From: Zingiber officinale
Lineage: Eukaryota > Streptophyta > Magnoliopsida > Zingiberales > Zingiberaceae
Direction: 5' to 3'
Length of the DNA: 64,000 bases
NCBI RefSeq assembly: GCF_018446385.1
Contig: NC_055996.1
Location: 128,264,532-128,328,531 of the forward strand
Made by a program: the position numbers and the translations under genes. The notes under the pieces were generated by a model that was not told where the DNA came from, made no database searches, and was given only the letters and a program-made list of their open reading frames with translations. Below, piece by piece: positions 1 to 12,378 of the stretch. Numbering within the stretch: position 1 is the first letter of the stretch; each line of letters starts with the position of its first letter.

Positions 1-2488
1 GTGGAAATCTTTCCAACCTGAGAGTCTTACTTGGAAGAAAAAATAACCAAGAAGCTTTTAAGTCTAAGGGGTATGGAGTCAAAGATATGTTGAAAATGAT
101 TCATTCTGATTTGTGTGATCCTATGACTATCCAGACAAGAGGTAGTATTGAATATTTCGTCTATTTTATAGACAACTATTCAAGATACAAATAAATTTAC
201 TTAATGTACCGCAAGACTAAGTACTTTGAAGAGTACAAGGCTGATGCGGAGAAATGTTAAAGTAAAAGTCACTATGGTAATAACATAGTGGCAAGTACCT
301 CCGGGGAGAATTTAGGAGTCACTTATTAGAAGTAGGGATTCAATCCCAACTAACTGCACCTGGTACACCCCAACAGAATGGTGCAGAAAAAGGAAGGTAT
401 AGGACTCTTATGGAAATAAGTAGATTGATGAGTTATTTAGAATATTACCAAAATCATTTTTAGGATATACTCTGGAAACGGAAGTGAATATAGTACCTTC
501 TAAAGTCAGAACTCTCTACTCATATAGAATTGCTGAATAGACGTAAGCCTATTTCGAAGTATATTCGGATTCGGGTAGTCCAGCACATATGCTGAAGAGA
601 GACAATGATAAGTTGGACAGGAATTCACTTGTTTGTGGGTTATCCTAGAGAAATGAAAGTAGGTTTATAGTCTTAAAAATCAGAAGGTCATTGTTAGCAT
701 CAATGACCAATTTTTAGAAAAGGACTATGTAATAAACCACGTGCCCATAAGAAAATTTATTCTTAAGGAAATAATAAAAGACATGTCTAATCTAGTACCA
801 ATTGTACAAGATGAGATACCACAAGGAAACTGCAACACATATCATAAATGATACACAATTACAGAAAGTGCCTTGTCGTAGTGGGAGGGTTGTTAGGCAA
901 CCTAAAAAGATTCATGTTTTGGGAGAGTTTTTGGACTCGATCACTGGAGGACATGAACCTGATCTCCGGACATATGACGAAGCACTCCAAGATAAAGATG
1001 CAATATCTTGGCAAAGAGTAATGAATAACAGAATTAGAATATATGTATTCTAATAAAATCTGGAAGCTTGTAGAACCACCAAATGGTGTAAAAGCCTTTG
1101 GGTATAAAAGGTCTCTAATAGGAAAAGAGGGATAGACAGGAAGATAGAAACTTTCAAAGCAAGGCTAGATGAAAAAGGAAACTTTTTCACTGGTAGCCAT
1201 GCTTAAGTCTATCCGAATACTTTTATCTATTTGGTAAGTGGATGACAAGACAACATTCCTTAATGGAAGTCTTGAAGAAAGCATCCATATAAAGCAACCA
1301 GAAGGGTTCATTGCAAAGGGTTAAGAGCATCATGTGTGCAAGCTCAATCAGTCTATGGACTAATGCAAAGCTTCAAGGTCTTGGAACATCCAGTTTATCA
1401 AAGTAATCCAGACCTATGGATTTATTGAGTAAACGGATAAGTCTTGTGTATACAAAAGGTGTGATGGAAACGTGGTGATATTTCTTGTACTATACATAGA
1501 TAACATTTTTGGTAGTTGGAAACAATATCAAAATGTTGTCAGAAGTAAGGGTATGGTTGTCCAAATAATTCGATATAAAGGACTTGGGAGAATGTATATA
1601 TTTTTTTGAGATCAAAGTAATAAGGGATCGCAAGAAAAAAATATATTTTACTTATCCCAAGCTTGATACATCAGAAAAATCCTTGCTCGTTTTAAGCATG
1701 CAAAACTCCTAGAAAGGTTTCTTACTTTTTAAGTATGGAGTGTCTTTATCTAAAGAGATGTCTCCGATGACATCAAAGGAGATTGAGGACATGTAGGCAA
1801 TTCTTTATGCTTCGGCAGTTAGACAACCTAATGTATACTATGCACGAGATCAGAATTCTGTTTTGCCAAGGGCATAGTTAGTAGATATCAAAGTAACCCT
1901 AGACAAGGACATTGGACTGCAGTAAAGCATATATTAAAGTACCTTAGAGGAACTAGAGATTATATGCTAGCTTATAAGGCAGTTAATTTAGTCCCTGTGG
2001 GTTGCATGGATTTTGACTTCCAATCGGATAGGGACAATAATAAGTCAACCTCGGGGTTTTGTGTTTACTTTAGGAGGTAAAGTCATAACTATGGAAGAGT
2101 GATAAGCATAGGTGTTTTTCTGGACTCCACCATAGAAGCTGAGTATATGGCAAGACTCTGAGGTAGCCATAAAAGCTGAATGACTCAATAACCTCAAGAT
2201 AGACTTAGATATGATTTCTGGTTTGTCCAAAGATTATTACAATTTATTGTAATAACATTGGTGCAGTAGCAAACTTGAAGAAACCATAAGTCTATAAGGC
2301 AAGAAAACACAATAGAGCGCAAGTACCACCCAATACGAGAAATCGTATAAACGAGGAGAAGTTGTTGCCGCTTATATTACATCAGATGATAACCTAAGGT
2401 CCTTAAGGCAAGAGCTTTTTGAAAGGCATGGGAATCAGATGTATGGCAGCAGATATGGCAGCTTAGTCTTTTAGTATAAGTGGGAGAT
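1..2488 (+). mobile_element. Decayed Ty1/Copia retrotransposon, pol region (3' half)
   Basis: Broken reading frames in all three + frames spell Copia pol in the expected order. Integrase comes first (an HSDLC-like segment near 100, an FIDNYSRY-like segment near 170, and the conserved TPQQNG box near 370). Reverse transcriptase follows (a YIDN motif, the counterpart of YVDD, near 1490), then RNase H (a LKYLRGT segment near 1940 and an EAEYMA-like segment near 2135). Many stops and frameshifts interrupt it, so it cannot be expressed as a polyprotein. The 5' part lies outside the window. A purine tract (agtataagtgggagat) just before 2489 is a typical polypurine tract and leads straight into the LTR. 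Confidence 0.88.
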
Positions 2489-5169
2489 TGTTAGAGTATA
2501 TACTAAAAGCCTAGCTTTTGGTATAAACATTTATCTAGAAAGAAGAATCACATTGGTCAAATGTTTACATTTATGATAAATGTAGTTGTTCAATTAATTT
2601 ATATTGTAGATAACATGGTGTGTGATGTCACACACAGAGGATCATGTTATCAGTACCTTATAAATTATAAACAGTAGCTCACGACCATAATAGAAAGGAA
2701 CAAACCATTGGAAGGTCGTAGTGTAATTAGGTATTAGTTTATCTTAACTATATAATTACACTAGTACACTTAGAGTGTATTGAGTAGGACCATTAGAGGT
2801 CGTTTCTTTTATACTGACTTTATAAAGAAATAAAGACCTCAGTTATTATGGAAGTGTGTGCTCTTAATCCTAATATAATAACAAGCACATATATTTGATA
2901 TTTATTTCTTTAATTTATCAATGGGTGAGATTTAGTTCGATGAATCAATAAGCCCGATAAGTTGGGAAATGATATCACTTATAGTGTGTATTGTTGATTA
3001 TAGAAGGAAACTGTGTCCTAGTGATCTAGGTTGAGAATGTCCTCAAGATGAGCTCATAAGGATTGTCATGTTAAACCCTGCAAGTGGACTTAGTCCGACA
3101 TGACGATGAAGTTGATTGGTACTACTCTTGGAGCTAGATATTAATTAAGTGAGTTGTCAGTAACTTACTTAATTAGTGGACATTTGTTATCTTAAACACA
3201 AGGAGACTAACACACTCATAATAAGAAGGAGCCCAAAATGTAATTTGAGATTGATGCGGTAGTTCAATAATAGTTCTTTAGTGGAATGAATTATTATTGA
3301 TAAAATTAAGTTGTGTGTTCGGGGCGAACACGGGATGCTTAATTTCATCGGGAGACCAAAACCAATTCCTTCTTTCGGTCCCTATCGTAGCCTCTAGTAT
3401 ATAGAGATTTATACCCACCGCATACCCACCTTCTTACCCATCCAATAGGGCCGGCCAAGCTAGCTTGGAACCCAAGCTAGGGCCGGCCAAGACCAAGTGG
3501 ATGGGTCATGTAGGTGGCCGGCCAAAGCATGGGTCCCAAGCTTAGGTGGCCGGCCACTAGAATATTAAAAAGGATTTTTATTAAAATTATTTCTTATGTG
3601 GATATCATGATTTTAAAAGAGAGTTTAAAAATTAAAAATTTCCTTTTATAGCTTTCTACAAAAGATTAAGAGAAGAGATTAATCTCTTTCCTTATTTGTA
3701 GTTTAAAAGGATGGTTTTAATTTTTTGTAAAAACTTTCCTTATTTGTAAATCATCTACATGTTTTAAAGAAAGTTTAAAATTTGAAATCTTTTCTTATTT
3801 GTTGATTAAAGGAGGATTTAAAATTTTAAGAAAAACTTTCCTTTTTAACCATGTTCATGATTTAAAAGAAAGTTTAAAAATTAAATATTCTCTTTTATAA
3901 GTTTCTACAAGAGATTAAGAAAAGATTTGATGTCTTTCCTTATTTGTAGATTAAAAGATATTTTAATTTTTAGAGATAACTTTCTTTTTATCCACATGTT
4001 TAAAAGAAAGATTTTAATTTATAAAATTTCTTTTTTATTAACCAATCATGAAGGATTAAATTATTAGAGAAATTTTATAAATTTCCGGAAACAAATTAGG
4101 AAGTTTTAATTCTTGTTTTAATTAAAACTTTCCTTGATATGGGGCTTGAGGTGGTCGACCATTACAAATTAAAAAGAAAAATTATTTTTAATTAAATAAA
4201 TTTTCCTTTTTAATGGCAAAAGAATTAAGGAAATTTTTATTAAATTTTCCTTATTTGCCAAGACCAAGGATTATAAAAGAGGGGGTAGAGGAGGCTTCAA
4301 GGTGAATGATCTCTATTCTTTTCCTTCCTCTCCTCTTTGGTTTTAGTGGCCGGCCCTATTACTCTCCTCTCCTCTTGTTGGCTGAAACTTATCTCTTGGT
4401 GGAGCTTTTGTTTGTGGCCGGATCAAGGAAGGAGAAGAAGGAGAGAAAGCAAGCCTCGTTTCTAGTATCCCTTGGAGCATGGTGGTGGTGGTCGAACCTC
4501 TTCATCCTAGAAGAAGTTTTGATGGCCGAAACTTGCAAGGAAGAAGAAGGTGCTTGGTGGTTCTCATCTCGGAATATCGTTGCCCACTCAACGTACGAGG
4601 TTAAAAGAGGAATACGGTAGAAGATCAAGAGGTTTTTCTAAAAGGTATAACTAGTAATTTTTGTTTCCGCATCATACTAGTTATTTTTGGAAATAATACT
4701 AAATACAAGAGGCATACGATTCTAGAGTTTAAAATTTGTTTTCGATATAATGTTCTTTTGTTTTTTTTTCCCTTGTGATTTGATTGTTCTTTTCGGTTGA
4801 CCTAAAGTTATTTTAGGAAATTAAATATTAGCTTTCCTTAAAAGGTTTTGTCTAGTCGGTGGTGGTTGCTCCCATATCCAAGAAGGTCATGTGCCTCGCC
4901 ACGTCAGTACTGGGAATCAATTTTAGAAATTAATATTTAATGAAATTAAATAACTTAAGAGATTTGGATCAAATGTGTTAAGTTCCGCAGGAGATCCAAA
5001 TCAAAACCTAAAAGAACAAATAGATTAAGTTTTGGATCAAACGTGTTAAGTTCCGCAGGTGATCCAAAATTTAATTTAAAAGAACACATGGTAGCTAGGA
5101 AAAGGTTCAGACCTTTGTACAAAATTTTTATACAGTAAAACCTCTAAGTTTTCCGAGTGGCAACTAACA
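2489..5169 (+). repeat. 3' LTR of the Copia element (about 2.68 kb)
   Basis: Starts TGTTAGAGTATATAC after a polypurine tract and ends ...CAACTAACA. The same family recurs as a solo LTR at 55225-56883, which fixes both ends. A TATA-like box (ttataaaag, 4271) is the likely core promoter, followed by a purine-rich leader. Near 3450-3550 are several copies of the palindrome ggccggcc, and near 4960-5070 a motif around gttaagttccgcagg occurs twice. The open frames inside it (for example 4306-4620) are not considered genes. Confidence 0.85.
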
Positions 5170-6640
5170 TACATTGCATGATTATTTGCCTAAATTGATT
5201 AAGTGCACAATCATAAGAATCCAAATTTTGTTTTTCATTTTATTTGCGTGGATCCAACTCTCACAAAATTAATGCCTAAAATTCTTGTTCGAAATCATAA
5301 GAGCCTCAATGTAGTCTCCAATGCAAGCTCATCCGATAAGGATGCTAGCCTCTATGGTAGGTTTGTAAGGCTAGTAGAGCACCAAGCACTCCGTAATTAT
5401 TTTCTATTATTATTTTTAAAATTTATACCTTTTAGTTCTGATATTTTTAGCCTAGTTCCAATTTTTTCTTATTCTTATCAATTTTTTCATCATTTCAAAC
5501 TTTTTAAATTAATTTTATCAACTCAACAGGAGGACTCGAATGAGATTAAAATTAGGCCAAAAAACAAAAAGATGCTCTTGTTTTTTATAATTAGAAGATA
5601 TTTTATTTTTCAAAATTATTCTTATTTTTAATAATGTTGTAGTAGCTACACGTTTATAGTGACTAACACTTCAATTTTAATCAATACAATGAACTGTATT
5701 GTAATCACTGTATTTTATAGTTGTTATAATATGAGCACTCCCTCTCTAGTTAATACTAATCAATATTATGTTGTATTGATATTTTGACATTAATCAACAC
5801 TAATAATGATGTGTTATAATTATAATATAAACATTTTATCTCTAGTCAACATGGGTCAATATTTGTTAGCACATGTCAATATCATATTATATATAGTAGT
5901 TACGATTCATAACTATTATAGCAATACTAGTTAGCATTATATTAGAGTAGCTACGAGATCATAATTAATACAATTGTATAGTTGTAGCAGCTAATAACTA
6001 TAATCCCTTAGCTACTATAATTGTACAGTAGATATGAACTCGTAGCTGCTATAATAACTAAGCTGATATAGGTCAGAGCATGTCTAGCCTTAGAGGGTTG
6101 TAAACAAGTCAAGCCAAATCGAATTTTATAGTTAACAAACTTGTTTGATAAGGTAATTAAGTTAAGTCAAGTCAAACTTAAAATGAATCAAATCATTAAA
6201 ATAATTGTTCAACCATGGCTTGATATTTTTTTATGAGTTTGAACTTAGTTGGAACTTGATTTGAGCTTGGTTCCTTTAAATGTTATTGAACTTTCAATTC
6301 AAGTTTGTTTGATTGTTTGAAACTTTTATATTTTAAACTTATTTGTTGGTTATTGAGTTTGATAATACAAACTTATTTATTCTTTTTAATTATTTATTTA
6401 ACATATTGATAAGAATTTTATGGATGAATATATCTCTTAAATATTATTCACGAATATTGTTCAAGAATATTGTTCACGAATTTTGTTCATGAATATTGTG
6501 GTATGAAAATCTCACCATGATAATGTGGCGACACGCCACAGAAATTCATCTTGGCATAAAGAACGATGACATTGAGACCTTAGCTTCTCATATATTTCTT
6601 TCATTTCTGTAGTGCCATGATTTTCTAAGGAGGGTAAAAA
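5170..6640. other. AT-rich intergenic DNA, no gene seen
   Basis: Very AT-rich with imperfect recurring words (tagctactataattgta-like, 5640-6070; aagtcaagtcaaacttaa-like, 6100-6330). A 142-codon open frame at 5203-5631 has low-complexity Phe/Ile/Lys composition and no recognised domain, and I do not call it. At about 6440-6500 a 13-bp motif near tattgttcacgaa repeats about four times. Probably old, unclassified transposon debris. Confidence 0.5.
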
Positions 6641-6664
6641 ATATCAAATGGTTCGCTGAGAGTT

Positions 6665-6814
6665 GCCCTGGTAAGAGCACTTTGATGCCTAATTAGTTAG
6701 CATGGAGGTTTTATAGTAGTAGCAAGAAGGTAGAAAATGCTAGAGAGAGAGAGGGGGGAGAGAGAGAGGGCTCCCCCTTATGTAGGAAGAAGAATACCTC
6801 ATTAATACCCCTTT
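6665..6814 (+). repeat. Left part of a duplicated segment (partner 9265-9420)
   Basis: The stretch with ttttatagtagtagcaag, gaaggtagaaaatg, a GA-rich microsatellite (6743-6770) and the cattaat...cctttaat tail is repeated in the same order and orientation at about 9290-9420. It continues after the TRIM at 7518-7560. The two copies may be the diverged terminal repeats of a larger element spanning about 6.6-9.6 kb, but I see no clean termini. Confidence 0.55.
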
Positions 6815-6819
6815 AATAT

Positions 6820-7517
6820 TGTTGTGTTGCAATGTTGTAAACAAAATCTCACATTGAAAATATATGGAAAAATAATAGATTTATAAGGGAAAAATATCTC
6901 CATTCATATGAAGCCTTTTGCGTAGAGCCCAAAAATAAAATCATGGGAGTTTAGGCCCAAAGTGGGTAATATCATGTCATTGTGGAGATATCTAAATTTT
7001 TTTTGGTCCTAACAATTGATATCAGAGCCCGGATTGCTAGAAGGTTTAACCGCCGATTGTGCACAAGAGCTACGATCTAATTTAACTATGTGAATAGAAC
7101 ATTGACCTCGAACAAATGAAGTGGGGGCTCCCATGTCCGAATCAAGAGGACTAGACACCAGACAGGAAGTACCTAGTAGGTCAGGTGAACCGAGGGGCAG
7201 GAAGACTTGGTGGAAGTCCTACTAGGTCGGGAGGATCGAAGGGCAAGAAGATCTAGTGGGTCGAGGATCGGACGTAAGAAGATCTAGTAGGTCGAGGATT
7301 GGACATGGGAAACCTGTAGTCCTTCGTGTAAGGGGAGATTATTGGGTTACAGGATTGTAAACAAAGTCCCACATTAAAAATACATGGGAGGGAAAGATCT
7401 CTCCATTGGTATAAGACCTTTTGGGTAGAGACCAAAAATAAAACCATGAGGACTTAGGCCCAAAGTGGACAATATCAAGTCATTGTGGAGATATTTAAAT
7501 TCCTTTTGGTCCTAACA
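6820..7517 (+). mobile_element. TRIM (terminal-repeat retrotransposon in miniature)
   Basis: Two direct terminal repeats, 6820-7014 (195 bp) and 7340-7517 (178 bp), both end in ggtcctaaca. Immediately after the left repeat comes tgatatcagagcc, a one-mismatch match to the tRNA-Met primer-binding site used by plant TRIM and Copia elements. A purine run (aaggggaga, 7331) precedes the right repeat. The roughly 325-bp interior has no coding capacity. Flanks are aatat (6815-6819) and aatac (7518-7522), a 4/5 target duplication. The diverged paralogous segment at 9391-9415 reads through this point without the element, so an empty site is visible in the same window. Confidence 0.82.
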
Positions 7518-7599
7518 AATACCTCATGAATACCTTATTAAAGGATGTCATTTGTAAATATTGTATCCTTTAATATCAGTAATCATTACATGTCGGGAG

Positions 7600-9260
7600 C
7601 TTGGGAGGTCCGGAGGTCGGCAGTTTGACTAATCAGGAAGTCGAAGAGTCGACAACTTGGGAGATTAGGTTGGATTGGAAGATCGAACCGGCTCACAAGA
7701 TCAGAACAACACAGAAGGTCGGATGCTACCACATAACCCCCTATGTTGATCAAGTCCTAGAGGATGCCACTCATACTCCCTGGTGATCGGGTTAAGGGAC
7801 CATCACGTGGACAATTACCTACCATCCACATCACAAACATCTCCTTCAAGTATAGTCGAAGGAGGATGTAGATCGACTGACTAAACAAGTATTATGCTCA
7901 ACTGCTGAAATGGTCCCTGATGCGATGATAATTAATCGAAGTATGTTAAGGATTAGGAGATAAACCAATTCATGACTAAGTCCTAGTCAAGGGAATAAGT
8001 GGTACTCTACTCTCGACAGAGGAAATGCTCAATCCATGACTAAGTTAGAGTCGACAGAGTATAATAAACTCAATCTGTGATTCCCGAGCACTGGTGGAGT
8101 GGGAGAGAGAATAATAAGCTCGATCTCATGACTCTCGAGTACCAGTGGAGTAAGAGACAGAATAGTTTGAAGCGCGACTATGTCCGAGTTGAGAGAGAAT
8201 AATAAGCTCAATCTAGACTCCCGAGCACTGGTGGAGTCTGAGAGAGAATAGCTCGATCCACGACTATGTTCGAGTAGGGAGAGAATAATAATCTCAATCT
8301 CACAACTCCCGAATACCATTAGAGTCAAAGAGAGAATAACTTGATTTGCAACTATATTCGAATCGAGAGAGTTTAGGCTCGGAAAAGAATTTGGTGATAT
8401 GATATGCACCGCTCGACCCTTGTATGAAGGGGATATTGATAGCATAGCCTGGATGTCGACCTCAATTATATCCGAGTCGAAAGAGTTTGAGCCTTAAAAA
8501 GGACATTGACAATATGATATGCGATTGACCCTTATACGAAAGGAGGTTTGGCCATTAAAAGGATATTGACGATACGATATACGCTCAACCCTTGTACAAA
8601 GGAAGGTTGATATAATAGCCTAAATCTCGACCCCGATTATGTATGAGTTGGGAGAGTTTGGATCTTAAAAAGACATTGACAATACAATATACGTTCGACT
8701 CGTAGCCTGTATCTCAACCCCAACTATGTTCAAGTTAGAGAAGTTTGGGCCATGAAAAGTACATCGATGATGCGATATGTACTCGACCCATGTACGAACG
8801 AGAGGTTGATATCGCAGCATGCAACCTGAATATCGATTCTGACTATATCCGAATCGGGGAAGGTGAAGCACCTTCAAATAAAGCTATGAAGAAGAGCCAC
8901 AATTCATATTCAAAAGCTAAAACTATATGCACTTGAACCTAATGCACAGTTCTGAAATGATCCTGCCACTATCTTGGAGATAATATCTCGATCTCTCGAC
9001 TTCTGAATACTGATGGAGTTGGGGGGAATATAATAATAAGTTCAATCCCAAAATTCCCGAATGCCCACACAGTAAATACTAGAATAACTCGATCCACGAG
9101 AATATTCTAATAAACGCCTTTGCCCGAAACTGAGGGAGTTGAGCTGATAGACCCCTTGGTTCAAGACCAAGGGAATTCTTGGAAGTGCAAGCTTCAGTGT
9201 CTGCTTCATTTTCTGCAAGTAGGGGTAGCACATAATGCTTCCACCCCAATGAGTTACCTG
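7600..9260. repeat. Degenerate minisatellite-like region
   Basis: From about 7980 to 8900 short phrases recur in imperfect tandem order: cgactatgtccgagt, gagagaataataagctcaat, cccgagcactggtggagt, and later a block built on ttgacaatatgatatgc followed by a gaccctt-like word. The first type has a period near 110 bp and the second near 90 bp. The open frames here on both strands (8029-8445, 8665-8877, 8745-8936) follow the repeats and have no family resemblance, so they are not called as genes. Confidence 0.6.
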
Positions 9261-9427
9261 ATTAGACCACTTCAATGCCTAAATTAGCATTGAAGTTTTA
9301 TAGTAGCAGGAAGAAGGTAGAAAATGAATAGCATCCTCCCTCCACGAGAGAGAGACCCCTTATCCTTATGTCGGAAGAAGAAAACATCATTAATGCTCCT
9401 TTAATACCTTATGAATACTTATTAAAG

Positions 9428-9587
9428 AGCAATGATATGCTCAAGGAAAAAAACTCAAGAAAAAGCTCAAGGATAGACACATAAAGTCATGATCCACTAT
9501 TTCACTTTTTGTGGGCCCGATCACTTTATATGTCTATCCTTGAGCTCTTCTTTGAAATTTTTTCCTTGAGCATATCATTTTTCTTTG
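9428..9587. mobile_element. Small MITE with nested inverted repeats
   Basis: About 160 bp. The outer inverted repeat is aatgatatgctcaagg on the left and its complement on the right. A second inner inverted repeat (ctcaaggatagacacataaa / its complement) lies inside. Flanks ttaaag (9422-9427) and ttaaag (9588-9593) form a 6-bp direct repeat. The paralogous segment at about 7540-7550 reads ...ttattaaaggatgtc without the insertion, which supports the ends. Superfamily not assigned. Confidence 0.75.
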
Positions 9588-9639
9588 TTAAAGGATGTCG
9601 TTTGTAACCGTTGTATTACTAAAATCTACAACACATGTA

Positions 9640-12190
9640 ATTAATATCTACATATGATATTACTAAAATACCCATGCATACACATGCATGTATATATTCT
9701 GGGTGGTCAGATTCTGGCCATTTAGCATTACTCTTTAATAGGGTAAATCTTGTTGGCTAGAATTTGGCCAGCTAGAAATTTTTATCTCCAATTATAATGC
9801 ATGCATGTACATGCATGTAATTAATATCTACATATAATATTACTAAAATACTCATGCATACACATGCATGTATATATTCTGGGTGGCCAGATTTTGACCA
9901 TTTAGCATTACCCTTTAATAGGGTAAATCTTGTTGGTCAGAATCTGGTCAACTAGAAATTTTTATCTCCCAATTATAATGCATGCATGTACATGCATGTA
10001 ATTAATATCTACATATGATATTACTAAAATACTCATGCATACACATGCATGTATATATTCTGGGTGACCAGATTCTGGCCATTTAGCATTACCCATATCA
10101 TATATAGATATTAATTATATGTATGTACATGCATACATTATAATTGGGAGATAAAAATTTCTAGCTGGCCAGATTCTGGCCAACAAGATTTACCCTATTA
10201 AAGGGTAATGTTAAATGGTCAGAATCTGGCCACCCAGAATATATACATGCATGTGTATGCATGTGTATTTTAGTAATATCATATGTATATTAATTACATG
10301 CATTATAATTGGGAGATAAAAATTTCTAGCTGGTCAGATTCTGACCAACAAGATTTACCCTATTAAAGGGTAATGCTAAATGACCAGAATCTGGCCACCC
10401 AGAATATATACATGCATGTGTATGCATGGATATTTAGTAATATCATATGTAGATATTAATTACATGTATGTACATACACATACATATTATATATGCATAT
10501 GATATTACTAAAATACTGCATATACATACATGTATATATTTTGGATGATCAAATTTTGACCAGCTAGAATCTGGCCAGAATCTGGCCAGCTAGAATCTGG
10601 CCAGAATCTGGCCAGCTAGAATTCTCTATCGTCCAATCATAATACATGCATGTACATGCATGTAATTAATATATGGATATGATATTACTAAAATACCCTT
10701 GTACATGCATGCATGCATGAATTCTAGCTGGCCAGATTCTGACCATTTAGCATTACCCTTAACATTAGAGTAAATCTTATTGGCTAGAATCTGGCCAGCT
10801 AGAATTCTCTATCGTCTAATCATAATACATGCATGTAATTAATATATGCATATGATATTACTAAAATACCCTTGTACATGCATGCATGCATGAATTCTAA
10901 CTGGCCAGATTCTGACCATTTAGCATTACCCTTAACATTAGAGTAAATCTTATTGGCCAGAATCTGGCCAGCTGGAATTCTCTATCGTCCAATCATAATA
11001 CATGCATGTAATTAATATATGCATATGATATTACTAAAATACTCTTGTACATGCATGCATGCATGAATTCTAGCTGGCCAGATTCTGGTCATTTAGCATT
11101 ACCCTTAACATTAGAGCAAATCTTGTTGGCCAGAATCTGGCCAGCTAGAATTCTCTATCGTCCAATCATAATACATGCATGTACATGCATGTAATTAATA
11201 TATGCATATGATATTACTAAAATACCCTTGTACATGCATGTATGCATGAATTCTAGCTGGCCAGATTCTGGCCATTTAACATTACCCTTAACATTAGAGT
11301 AAATCTTGTTGGCCAGAATCTGGCCAGCTAGAATTCTCTATCGTCCAATCATAATACATGCATGTACATGCATGTAATTAATATATGCATATGATATTAC
11401 TAAAATACCCTTGTACATGCATGTATGCATGAATTCTAGCTGGCCAGATTCTGGTCATTTAGCATTACCCTTAACATTAGAGTAAATCTTGTTGGCCAGA
11501 ATCTGGCCAGCTAGAATTCTCTATCGTCCAATCATAATACATGCATGCAATTAATATATGCATATAATATTACTAAAATACCCTTGTACATGCATGCATG
11601 CATGAATTCTAGCTGGCCAGATTCTGGCCATTTAGCATTACCCTTAACATTAGAGCAAATCTTGTTGGCCAGAATCTGGCCAGCTAGAATTCTCTATCGT
11701 CCAATCATAATACATGCATGTACATGCATGTAATTAATATATGCATATGATATTACTAAAATACCCTTGTACATGCATGCATGCATGAATTCTAGCTGGC
11801 CAGATTCTGACCATTTAGCATTACCCTTAACATTAGAGTAAATCTTGTTGGCCAGAATCTGACCAGCTAGAATTCTCTATCGACCAATCATAATACATGC
11901 ATGTACATGCATGTAATTAATATATGCATCTGATATTACTAAAATACCCTTGTACATGCATGCATGCATGAATTCTAGCTGGCCAGATTCTGACCATTTA
12001 GCATTACCTTTAACATTAGAGTAAATCTTGTTGGCCAGAATCTGGCCAGCTAGAATTCTTTATCGTCCAATCATAATACATGCATGTAATTAATATATAC
12101 ATATGATATTACTAAAATACCCTTGTACATGCATGCATGCATGAATTCTAGCTGGCCAAATTCTGGCCATTTAGCATTACCCTTAACATT
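9640..12190. repeat. Array of about 16 palindromic units, with an inverted block
   Basis: Each unit has a stem of ctggccagattctggcc and its complement around a core (tagcattaccctt...gtaaatcttgtt). Next come tatcgtccaatcataat, catgcatg palindromes, taattaatat and gatattactaaaata. About three units lie forward (9640-10090), about three inverted (10090-10490), and about ten forward again (10490-12190). In the last block successive gatatta positions are 10681, 10854, 11027, 11210, 11393, 11565, 11749, 11932 and 12105, so units are either about 173 or about 183 bp. The difference is one extra tacatgcatg. Open frames inside the array are repeat artefacts. Confidence 0.9.
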
Positions 12191-12198
12191 ATCCTATT

Positions 12199-12378
12199 TA
12201 ATATTAGCAACCAGTGCATGTTGGAAACTCCCAGGTCTGGAGGTGAACAAGATGAGTCAACAAGTTGGGAAGCTGATATATAATATTAGCAACCAGGGCA
12301 TGTTGGAAACTCCCAGGTCTGGAGGTGAACAAGACGAGTCAACAAGTTGGGAAGCTGATATATATATATATATATATA
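12199..12378 (+). repeat. 82-bp tandem duplication plus (TA)n
   Basis: The phrase from aatattagcaaccag to gggaagctgatata occurs twice head to tail (about 12199-12280 and 12281-12362) with only a couple of changes. It is followed by an AT microsatellite that ends exactly at the Helitron terminus at 12379. Confidence 0.85.

Noticed and set aside
4306-4620. 104-codon frame in the Copia LTR
   Set aside because: Lies in the leader of an LTR; not kept in the second LTR copy, which lacks this segment.
5203-5631. 142-codon open frame in AT-rich DNA
   Set aside because: Low-complexity Phe/Ile/Lys-rich text, no domain, flanked by transposon debris.
9640-12190. Possible CRISPR-like array
   Set aside because: Units are contiguous 173-183-bp palindromes without unique spacers and the DNA is clearly plant nuclear; a satellite/MITE array explains it.
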